Shown here: piece by piece, positions 24,936-35,800 of the stretch | Position numbering within the stretch: position 1 is the first letter of the stretch | How the letters are laid out: every line of letters starts with the position of its first letter | Origin: an uncultured Clostridia bacterium | Lineage (GTDB): Bacteria > Bacillota > Clostridia > TANB77 > CAG-508 | DNA length: 40,523 nt | Reading direction: 5' to 3' | Assembly: GCA_947581825.1 (NCBI GenBank) | Contig: CANPVP010000012.1 | Coordinates: 1-40,523, forward strand | The notes under the pieces: generated by a model | What the model was told of the DNA's origin: nothing | Database searches by the model: none | Seen by the model: the letters and a program-made list of their open reading frames with translations, nothing else | Program-made: the position numbers and the translations under genes

Positions 24936-27900
24936 TTATATAAGAAATTATTACTACTCCTAGAATACTTACTACAATTACTGCTAATAAACTATTTGAT
25001 GTACCTGTTTGAGGTAATATTCCTTGTGGATATATAGTTGTATCTTTATTATTTTTATTTTGTTCACCTTTGTTTTGTTCATCATTATTTTTTCCATCAT
25101 TTTCTTGCTTATCATTTCCTTGTCCATCATTTCCTTGTCCATCATTTCCTTGTCCATCATTTCCTTGTCCATTATTTTCTTGTCCATTATTTTCTTGTTC
25201 ATTATTTTCTTGCTCATCATTTTCTTGTCCATCATTTTCTTGTCCATTATTTTCTTGCTCATCATCTTTTTGTCCATTATTTTCTTGTCCATTATTTTCT
25301 TGTTCATTATTTTCTTGCTCATCATTTTCTTGTCCATCATTTTCTTGTCCATTATTTTCTTGCTCATCATCTTTTTGTCCATCATCTTCTTCTGCTTTTA
25401 CAACATTTATTTTTTGCTCCACTGTTTTAGTAATATCTCCCTCTGTATATGATATTATTATTTTTGAATCTGTTTCCAACAATTCTCCATTTGGTGAATA
25501 TTCATAATTATCTATTTCCTCTGTTTTTCCATTATTATATGTAGCTGTTACTACCATTCCTTCTTTTTCAAATTTTTCTCCTTCTTTATAATTAGTTTTT
25601 GTTGGCTCTTTTGTTATACTTATTTCTGTTAATTCTTTTTTTGCAACTGTTATATTCTGTGTTACAGTTTTTGTAATTTCTCTTTTTGTAAAACTTATTG
25701 TTACATCTGCTTTTTCTAATGCCAAATTTTCTCCATCAATTACATCATAATTTGTTATTTCTTTTTTAGTACCATCTTCATATGTAGCTGTTACTACCAT
25801 TCCTTCTCTTTCAAAATTTTGACCTTCTATATAACTTGTTTTTATTGGTTCTTGTGTAATACTTATTTCTTTTAGTGGATTTTCTTCTACTGTTATGTTT
25901 TGTGTTGCAGTTTTAGTAATTCCATCTTCTGTATAGCTTATAGTTACATTTGTTTTTTCTAATGATAAATTTTCTCCATCTACTACAGTATAATTTAGTA
26001 TTTCTCTAGTGATTCCATCAGTATATGTTGCTTTTACTACCATTCCTGTGCTGTCAAAATTATTTTCTTCTTTGTATTTTATTTTTTCTGGTTCTTTTTC
26101 TATTGATATTTCTTTCAATTCATAATTTAATATTGGATATCCATCATTAGTACTATTATCATCATATGACCATACTTCAACATTATTGTTTAATAAATTT
26201 ACAAAATCAGTCTCTTTCATTTCTTTCTCTGATTTTTTTATAGTTTGTATATTTGTGTTATCTTGTACAGTTTCTTTTTCTACACAACCATCTAAATAAT
26301 AACAATTTTCTACTTTAATAATGTCCATTAGTCCATTTTTTTCTTTAACTGCCCCAATAATTCCTCCACTACACTTTTTATCAGATTCCCCATTTAATAA
26401 TAATTTTCCAACATTATAGCAATTAATTATTTTATTGTTTTCATTTTTGACTTCATTTGTATCACTTATATTAATAAGACTATCTCCAATTATTCCTCCT
26501 ATATAATAACTTATTTGGTTATTACTTGTTATACTACCTTTATTATATGAATTTGAAATTGTAGACTTTCCATCTTTTAAATATGCATGTCCAGCTATTC
26601 CACCTATTCTACTAGAATCAAACTCATCTCCTACATTTTCTAATTTTATAGATGCACTATTACTACATCCACTTATTAATATATTACCTTCGTCTACATT
26701 ATAAAAGCCAATAATTCCTCCAACATTTCCTCCATATCCCTGTATTTCTCCTTTATTATTACATCTAATTACATTGGCTTCCTCATCCTTATTAGATAAA
26801 AGTCCTATTATTCCTCCAATATCATTTTGTGCTAAAATTTCAGATGTACTTTTTATAATTCCTTCGTTTTGACACCCATATATCATATTATTACTATTAG
26901 AAACTTTGCCTATTATTCCTCCTATTGTTCCATTTGTGTGGTTATTTTCTATATTTCCTAAATTACTACATAAGGCTATTTCTACTTCGTCTAGAAGTGA
27001 TCCACAAATTCCACCTAAACATGCACCAGCTTTTCCGTCTTCTGCTTTTATTAATCCATAGTTTGTACAATTAGAAATACTTCCATTATGCATATTTCCT
27101 ATGATTCCTCCTATACTGCCGTCTTCTCCATATATTTCTCCTTTATTTGTACACTCAATTATTTTTCCATATTCATTTTTCCCTACAATTCCTCCTATTA
27201 GTGCATCATATGTTATACTACTTTCATCATTCTGATTAGATTTTATATTACCTTCATTACTACAATTAAAAATCGTTCCTTCTAAATTTGCTCCTGCAAT
27301 TCCCCCTGCTGTTACAACAGATTTTATACTACCTTCATTACTACAATTAGAAATCATTCCTCCTGAATTTTCTCCTACAATTCCCCCTACAGCTGTATGT
27401 GTTTCTAATTCTATATCTGCTTTATTATTACATTCACTAATACTACCCTGATTGAATCCACTTATTCCTCCAACATAATATGTATCCTCTGTACTTACAC
27501 CAGTATTAACTAATTTACCTGAATTCTCACAATTTTCTATTGTTCCCAAATTATATCCAACTATTCCACCTAGATAAGATGAATTTCCTGTTACTGTACC
27601 CAAATTACTACAATTTGATATATTACCGCTGATTCTCACCTACTATTCCACCAATATTATATTTGTCCTCACCACCTTTATATACTACTTCTGACATATT
27701 TATGCAGTTGATTATATTTGTTTCACTGCCAGTTGAACTTGCAATGCTTCCTACATTTAGATCAGTTCCACTAATATAACTGTCTTTTATAGTTAAATTT
27801 TTTATGGTTCCATTAACATATCCGAATAATCCTGCATTACTATTTGTTTCTACATATAATCCTTTTATATAATGATTATTTCCCTCAAATGTTCCTTTAA

Positions 27901-28189
27901 ATTTTCCAGAAGATACAGTACTAGATGTTTCTTCAATACTGTTTCCAATTGGAATCCATTTATTATTTTCATTACATTCAAGTTCTATATCTGCTGTTAA
28001 ATATACAGTTACACCTTCGAAATCATTACCTTCACTTACTTCTTTGGCAAAATCCCATAAATCTTGAGCTGTATTTATGTAATATTCTTTTTCATCATAG
28101 GCCATTGATTTAAACATCATTACATTTAATATTTGTATTATAATTTCTAACATTACTATTATTAATGATACTTTCTTTTTTAATTTCAT
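24913..28189 (-). CDS. GLUG-repeat surface protein with three Ig-like domains and LPQTG anchor, read through one CGG shift
   Basis: Two open segments (28189-27623 and 27639-24913) give 1091 residues if the C of CGG at 27626-27628 is skipped. Order: signal peptide (about 1-30), an N-terminal beta-helix lead-in (TAQDLWDFAKEVSEGNDFEG), then about 12 GLUG repeats of the form GGIVGxNxGxIxNCxNxG. Three group-3 bacterial Ig-like domains follow (EISIxxEPxKxxYxEGxxFxxxGM), then a 35-residue-duplicated QENDG-type stalk, LPQTG, a membrane helix and KSKSINK. It is a wall-anchored protein, probably a beta-helical adhesin. The skip restores GENQGNISNCSN, matching the repeat GFNQGSISECNN elsewhere in the protein. 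In the zero frame a stop follows CGG directly, which would yield a secreted 188-residue fragment. Confidence 0.85.
25075..25385. repeat. 15-base tandem repeat array (QENDG-type pentapeptides) with an internal 105-base duplication
   Basis: The stalk consists of Q-x-x-x-x pentapeptides. A block of seven (QKDDE QENNG QENDG, then QENDE QENNE QENNG QENNG) occurs twice in a row and is followed by QGNDG four times. Such arrays change length by slippage, so stalk length probably varies between strains. Confidence 0.9.
27626..27628 (-). other. CGG +1 shift site 4, in the first GLUG protein
   Basis: The zero frame reads GAG AAT CAG CGG TAA. Skipping the C gives CAG GGT AAT ATA TCA, i.e. GENQGNIS, a perfect GLUG repeat junction. 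The resulting residue is Gly188. Confidence 0.88.
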
Positions 28190-28301
28190 AATAATATTTA
28201 CTCCTTCAATTTGATATACTTTTAAATTATTTTATATTTTTATACTTTATTAATGCTTTAATTGTAATACATATTGTCAATTATATATGAGCTTTAACAG
28301 A

Positions 28302-31300
28302 CTATTCTATTATATGTTTTATAATAACTGTACAAGCTAAAGCTATTACTGCTACTAATAATGTTATTACCATCAATACTATTTGATCTCCTGTTTGTGC
28401 ATTTGTTATATTTTCTTTTTGATTTGTTTTTTCTTCTGTTTTATTTTGATTATTATTTAAATTCTCTTTTCCATCTTCTAATAATGTCTCAAAACTTCCA
28501 TCTCCATCTGTATCAATATATGCAAGTAATTTTGTTTCATCATTATTTGCTGTTATTAAAACTTTATCTTTATCTGTGCTTACTCCTAATTCTACTGTTT
28601 CTTTTGAATCATTTCCTTTTACTATTATATTTTTTAAATCATCACCTGATATTACTGCCCCATTTTCTACCATTTCTAATTTTGCTTCTTTTGTTCCTGT
28701 TCCATTAACAGATATTGTGTACCATGGAAGTGTTTGAAATTCATCATTTAGTGTTAATTTCATTTCATATTCTTGTCCACTATAATTTGATAATTTTACT
28801 GATTTTTTATTTTCAAATTCTGCTTTTCCACCTGCTTGTGTTAGTACTTTCATATATGAATCTCCAAATTGTATGTTTGCATTTAATTTATCTGTATCAT
28901 TTTCTGTTTCTATACTATACCAATCTTCATCTCCTAAACTTATATTATTTTTAGTTATTCTTCCTTCCCCATCTTCAGTAATACCTACTGCTGGAAAAAC
29001 TTGACATTCTAAGTCACCTTCTTTTGGGTCTATTTCATGGCTTCCAAAACTAACGGTTTTTCCTTCACTATTTGATATTTTTACTTCTGTTTCTATATCA
29101 AATTCCATCCCTGTTTCTGATTCTTCAAAAAGATTGTTTACATTATTTTTTATTTTTTCTTCTATACTAATTATACTATCTGGCTTTAATGTATATGCAT
29201 CTATTCTATAAATCATTGCTCCTCCAGCACTTGCATTGGCATTTATACCATATAGTCCCGTATTTTGATCTGAGCCAATATTTACACCATCAAATCCTTT
29301 ATATACATATATATATCTTTCTTCTTTAGAATTTGAATCATAAACTGGAATTCTATACCCATATTTGCTAGATATTGAAGTGTGAGTTTGAAAAAATGCA
29401 TCATCAAGTATCTGTGGAGCACCTTTTATTACAACAGCATGTCCGTATGTCATTTCCCCACCTGAATTCACAAAATAATAATTGATTACTATTATTATTA
29501 TATGCATTCTCAACTCCTTTATAAAATCCTTCAATTTCTCCTTCTCCATTTGATGTAACATCTATTTTTTGATACATATGTGTTATCATATAATCATAAA
29601 ATACCTGATAAAAGTTTATCATATTTATTAATGTTATTCCGTCATTCTGTTTAGCTTTATAATTTAAATCATATTCACAATTTGCATCTACTTGCCAGTA
29701 TTGAGGTGTTAAATTTCCATTTTTGAAAAGCATAGTAGACATTGTAATTCCTGAACATGAGCCTGACCATTTTACATTTTTGTCCCCAGAATTATACTGT
29801 TCTTGATAAGTATTAGATAAGTGGTTATAAATTATATCACCAATATCATAACTACTGAAATAAGGGCTATTATTTGTAAAGTTATAATTATCTTCTCCCC
29901 ATATAAAATAGTCTGTATCCAATTTTTCAAAATTTATACTATTTTCTGTTGCATATATTTCTGCTCTACTATTTTTATATCCTTTTATTGTAAGATTTCC
30001 TTTTATTTCATCTGCAAATATATTATTTCCAATTGTTTGTACATTTCTTTCTATAGTTATTTCTTTTAAGTTTGTACAACATTTTAAAGCATTTTCTTTT
30101 ATTTCTATAACACTTGCTGGAACTGTAAAGCTTTCTATATCAATTGTTCTTGTTGCTCCATATAGTATTGTTTTTTCTTTATTATATAAAATTCCATCTT
30201 CTATTATATAATTTGGATTTTCTGGATCAATATTTATAACTACTTTATGTGTTGGAAATGCATTTATATGTAGTGATGAAACATTTTTTGGAATTGATAT
30301 TTCTTGTAAATTAGTACAATTATTAAATGCATTTTCTTCTATTATTTCTAAGTTTATTGGTAAATTTACTTTTTTAAATTTACCTCCATTTAATGCATCA
30401 CTTGCTATTTTAGCTACTCTATATTCTTTTTCATTATCTTGTATTGTTTCTGGTATACTTAATTCTAAGTTCTCATTATTTTTAATATCATCATTTATAC
30501 CAATTACTGTTGCAGTTTTTTGTTCTTTGTCTAATTGATATATTATACCATTTTCTGTTACTTTTTTATTATTAATTATGAAGTATGTTATTGTGTTTTC
30601 ATTTTCTTCTACTGTATAGTCTTCTCCTTTTGTTAGTGTCTTCCATTCTTTTGTGTTTATATCACATCTTTCGACTTTTACTTGTTTTACTAGATATATT
30701 TTTCTACTTAGTGGTTTTAGATTTTCAAATGTAATTGTTCCATTACCTGTTACTGTTTTATCTTCTACATTTTCCACTTCTTCTATATCTAAGTCTGAAT
30801 CTAATAAATCTTCATCTATTTGTGTATCTGGTAGTGGATAATTACTTGTAAAAATCCATCTAGATATACCATCTGTAATAGTTATATTATCAATATTGCT
30901 ATTTAATTTACTTGCAAAGTCATGTGAGCTTACACTACTTACACGTTCAGCTTTACCAGTTATGCTCTCATCATATACCCTTCTTTCTTCAATAGGATTT
31001 GAGCATTCTTTATAATAACAATCAATTATGTGATTATAACGTGAATCAACTGTAACATTTGTATTTCTATAACTACCCTTTGTCTCATTAAAAATATCTC
31101 CCGCATTATAGCAATTTTGCATTGTAAGATTATTTAGTACATAATCTCCTCTACCTATTATTCCTCCTATAGCACTTCCCCCATATATATTTCCGATCTT
31201 GGTCTATTAACTCTGGACTCGTGCTAGATATATCTCCTATATTACAACAGTTAACAATAGTAAGTATATTTACCTCAGCTTGACCTATTATTCCTCCTAT

Positions 31301-32449
31301 ATGCTGATATCCTCTTTTATAAATATCAAATTCAGCTGGTGGATTACCAGTTACTATAATTTCTCCTGCATTATAACTATTTTTTATTATTGTTTCCCAA
31401 CCTACATAATTAGTACCAGTTACTCCAACTATTCCGCCTACATACATGCTTGTACAACCATCACGAAATTTAACTTTTATATTAGCTGTGTTATAACATT
31501 TATCAATTTCTGTTAACTCAGTTCTTCCTATTATTCCTCCTATATATGTTGATTTTTCACTTTCTATATCAATGTCTCCCTCATTATGACAATTTTGTAA
31601 ATATAGCGTAATTTCATGCTTTTTTGGCTGTATAACAGCACCTACTATTCCACCTATAAATGAACTACCATCTTTTAATATACCACTTATTTTTCCTGTA
31701 TTAACACAATTAATTATACTATTATTTTCACCTACAGCTCCTACAATACCACCTACACTCCCTACATTGCTTTTACATTCTATGTCAACTTCACTATTGC
31801 AATTAACTATTTTACTATTTTCTATATATGCAGCTATTGTTCCTGCATCAGTTACATTATCAATCTTTATTTCCCCTGTAACTATTAAATCACGTATTTC
31901 TGCATTTTTTATTGCACCAAAAAGACCAGTATGATAACTTTCATCTTTTTTATTTATATATAAATTCCTGATTTCAAAATTTTGGCCATAAAATTTTCCT
32001 GAAAAGAAATATTTATATCCAATTGGGGTAAATCCAATTCCATTATTATCAGTCAATTCTTCTTTTATTGTTTGAACTTTTCCATTTTTGTTTAAGTCCC
32101 CATAACCAGTATTAGTTGGATCTTCATAAGAATTATCATCATTAAAATCTAAATCTCTTGTTAATACAATAACCTTACCTTCATATGAATTTTGTCTATC
32201 AACATCTCTAGATAATTTTACTAAATCCTCTATACTATCTATTGCTAAATCTTGATTTTGTTCATATAATTTATATGTTGCTCTATATTGTTCTGGATTG
32301 CTTGTTCCAGTCCAATTTACAGATTTAGAAATATTTATTCCACTTCCTGATGAACCACTTCCATCTTCTGCATATGTAATTAAACCTGGAAATAAAATTT
32401 CGAATAATAATACAATTATTGTTGATATTACAATACATTTTTTTCTCAT
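28302..32449 (-). CDS. GLUG/BspA-LRR/papain-like surface protein, paralogue 1, read through two CGG shifts
   Basis: Segments 32449-31151, 31122-29404 and 29561-28302 join to 1381 residues when the C is skipped at 31193-31195 and 29443-29445. Order: signal peptide (to about LITYAEDG), GLUG repeats to about 450, a CnaB-like stretch, and BspA-type leucine-rich repeats (ENAFNNCTNLQEISIPKNVS). A papain-like domain follows, with C898 in WSGSCSGITMS, H1003 in GHAVVIKG and D1036/N1038 in IPVYDSN. Then come a beta-rich region and a NAQTGDQ sorting-like signal with a membrane helix. Cys-His-Asn order suggests a cysteine protease or transamidase at the surface; activity is untested. The second shift lies directly before the catalytic His, so without it the protein has no His and no anchor. 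Confidence 0.82.
29443..29445 (-). other. CGG +1 shift site 5, directly before the catalytic His of paralogue 1
   Basis: The zero frame reads GAC ATA CGG ACA TGC TGT. Skipping the C gives ATA GGA CAT GCT GTT, i.e. I-G-H-A-V. The intact paralogue has GTA GGG CAT GCT at the same place. The residues before it (CEFRW here, CDFLW there) also align, so the shift is confined to a few codons around CGG. Confidence 0.9.
31193..31195 (-). other. CGG +1 shift site 6, in the GLUG region of paralogue 1
   Basis: The zero frame reads CAA GAT CGG AAA and stops twelve codons later. Skipping the C gives GAT GGA AAT ATA TAT GGG, i.e. DGNIYGGSAIGGIIGRG, a normal GLUG motif followed by NCYNAGDI. Confidence 0.87.
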
Positions 32450-32848
32450 ATATAATTTCCTCCTGGTTGAAAATATTTTTTTATTTTTTTAAATATCTTA
32501 TTATAATAATCTTAACATATATATTTTTATATAAAAATATCCACTAAATTTAGAATTTTGATACTAATTTAGGGATGCTTATTTTTTAGGACTATATTAA
32601 ATTTATATTACATTTTTATTATTTTATATTTTATGCTTTGATTTTAATTAAATTTTTAAGGACGTGTGCTCAATTTCTTAAGATATCTTACCATAAATTA
32701 TGGCAGTATTTATTTATTTTAAGAAATCAAGTACACGTCCTTCAATAATCTATATTTGTAGGAATCTATCTTGAAATTATTTTATTATATATTTTATAAT
32801 GACTGTATTTTCTGCACATATCTCTTGCGTCATCAATGTGCATTAAAA
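32450..32848. other. Noncoding spacer between the two tandem paralogues
   Basis: About 400 AT-rich bases without a gene. It contains the hairpin-forming inverted repeat at 32658-32742 and, near 32590-32607, a segment (ATTAAATTTATATTACAT) that recurs near 38764-38781. The promoter of paralogue 1 should lie here; I cannot fix it. Confidence 0.5.
32658..32742. repeat. 85-base element with 24-base imperfect terminal inverted repeats
   Basis: The arms AAGGACGTGTGCTCAATTTC and GAAATCAAGTACACGTCCTT (each extended by four bases, TTAA, on the inner side) pair over 24 bases with two mismatches and one G-U. The inside holds a smaller hairpin CCATA/TATGG. The form is that of a MITE or other non-autonomous hairpin element; no clear target duplication is visible. 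Confidence 0.65.
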
Positions 32849-35800
32849 TTATTTTATTATACGTTTTATAACAACTGTACATGCTAAGGCTATTACTGCT
32901 ACTAATAATGTCATTACCATTAATACTATTTGATCTCCTGTTTGTGCATTTGTTACATTTTCTTTTTGATTTGTTTTTTCTTCTGTTTTATTTTGATTAT
33001 TATTTAAATTCTCTTTTCCATCTTCTAATAATGTCTCAAAACTTCCATCTCCATCTGTATCAATATATGCAAGTAATTTTGTTTCATCATTATTTGCTGT
33101 TATTAAAACTTTATCTTTATCTGTACTTATTCCTAATTCTACAGTTTCTTCTGAATCATTTCCTTTTACTGTTATATTTTTTAAATCATCACCTGATATT
33201 ATTGCTCCATTTTCTACCATCTCTAATTTTGCTTCTTTTGTTCCTGTTCCATCAACTGTTATTGTATACCATGGAAGTGTTCTAAATTCATTATTTAGTG
33301 TTAATTTCATTTCATATTCTTGTCCACTATAATTTGATAATTTTACTGATTTTTTATTTTCAAATTCTGCTTTTCCACCTGCTTGTGTTAGTACCCTCAT
33401 ATATGAATCTCCAAATTGCATATGCGCATCTAATTTATCTGTATCATTTTCTGTTTCTATACTATACCAATCTTCATCTTCTAAACTTATACTATTTCTA
33501 GTTATTATTCCATTTGATTCTAAATTATCACATATTATTGGATAAACTTCACATTGTAAATCTCCTTCTTTTGGATTTATCTCTCCTTTTTCAAAACTAA
33601 CAGTTGCTCCTTGATTATTTGATATTGCTATAGATGATTCTGTAGTAATATCTGCCGTTGTTTTTTCATATTCCAAAATTGTACCTTTATTATTATTATT
33701 TAACTTTTCTTCTATGTTATATGGTGTACCTAGTGAATATGCATCTATTTGATAAATGTCACTATTTCCAGATGATGAACCTGAAGTTAGACCATAATCA
33801 TCACAATTAGTTTCTGAGCCTACACTTACACCTTGCATATCATATCTAATATATATATAGTGTTGTTCATAATAATTTGGATCATAAATTGGAATCCTAT
33901 ATTCATAATTACGAAACTCTGAATTATGTCTTTCATAAAATTCTTCACTAAGTTTCTCTGGTTTTCCTGTTATTACAACAGCATGCCCTACAGTTCCATA
34001 TTGTCCCTTATCATCTAGACCCTTCCAAAGAAAATCACAGTACAATAATTGTTTACTTTGTCTTTCGTATGCTTTTTGAACTCCTTTTAAAAATCCTTCA
34101 TACTCACTAATGTCAGGTCCACTAATATCTTCTAAGTTAAAACTATTTGCTTTAAAATCATCTTGAAATAAATTATAAAAATTTAGCATATAACTTAGAT
34201 TAATATTGAAATTAATATCATATTCCTTCTCTGCTCCTGCCTGCCAATATGAAGGATTTAAAATTTTGTTTTTAAAATATATAGTTGATATTGACATTCC
34301 TACACAAGAACCGTGCCAATCTTCAGCTACCTGTTTAGCTGCATATTGTTCACGATACGTGTCTTTTAAAAGGTTAAAAATATCTTCTCCAATATAATAT
34401 TCTTTTTCAAAATAGTAATCACTATTATTAAAGCTATAATTATCTTCTCCAAATCTAAAATAACTATCTAAATCCACAAAATCTATTCTATCATGTGTAT
34501 TAGCATAACTTTCTGCTGCTGTTCCCTTATATCCTTTTATTGTTAGTTGTTCACCTTCACCTAAACTATCATAATTAAATGAATTACCAATTATACTTAC
34601 TGTTCTACCTATAGTTATTTCTTTTAAACGTCCATAAAATACAAATGCACTATCTTTAATTTCTGTAACTCCCTCTGGAACTACAAAAGTATCTGAATCT
34701 CCTCTTCTTGTTGCACCATAAAGTATTGTTCTTTCTTTATTATATAAAATTCCATTTTCATCACATGAATAAGTATTATTATTTCCATCAATATTTAAAA
34801 CTACATCAAAAGTTGAAAATGCATGTATAGGCATTGATGAAACATTTCTTGGAATTGTTATTGGTCCACCATTTTTCAAACTTACACATCCACCAAAAGC
34901 TCCTTCTCTTATTGTTTTTAATGAATCTGGTAAATTTATTTTTTCTAGTGATGCACATTCATTAAAAGCTGATGCTCCTATTGTTTCTATAGTATTTGGT
35001 AAATATACATTTTTAAATCCACCATTACTTAGTGCATTTTCTGCTATTTCTGTTACTGAATAAGTTTTATTACCTTTTTTTACATTTTGTGGTATATGTA
35101 ATTCTTCTTTGTCTTTTATTTCATCATTATATCCAATTAGTCTTGCTTTTCCTGTATTATTGTCATAATCAAATATTAAATTTTGTTCAACAATTATGTT
35201 ACCCAATGAAACAGTTTCAAAATCATCATCATCCTGTTCTCCTGGATAGTATTTTCCTTTTTCAGTTTTAATTATTTTATCACTCTTAATATTACTTTCA
35301 TACCAATTTTCTAAGTTTAATGTATCTTTAATTGAATTTAGAGTAGAATCTTTATCTAATGCATCAATTTTTTTATCAGAATTATTATATCCACATGAGG
35401 TAATTTCAGCTCTACATGTTAAATATTCAGCATTATTATTAGCTACTTTTACCTTTAAATTTATTGATTTTCCTTTGTCTTCTATATCTTTACTATCCTT
35501 TTTTTCAGATGGTTTTATTACATTATCTTTACTTTTTGTATTTGATAATATTTTTGTTGAAACTGAATTAGATTTTTCATCATATACCCATTCATTAGCA
35601 AGATTAAGCGTGTCTGATTTAACAAATTCTAATCCTGGTTGCAAATATACTTTTATTTCATTTGCAAATCCTTCTATATCTCCTTCATTATAAACATTTA
35701 TTTTGTATGTTATGTAATCACCTTGTTTTACTTCTACTGCATCTTTAGGATGTGTATAATATGCTGTAGTACCTTGTTTTAAACCTTCTATATCTATTTG

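Noticed and set aside
25075..25385. CRISPR-like array
   Set aside because: Contiguous 15-base coding repeats with no spacers, in frame within a surface protein.
25024..25507. Long plus-strand frames over the pentapeptide repeats
   Set aside because: Low-complexity shadows of the repeat array (runs of Phe, Leu, Ile, His or Ser/Cys) without ribosome binding sites.
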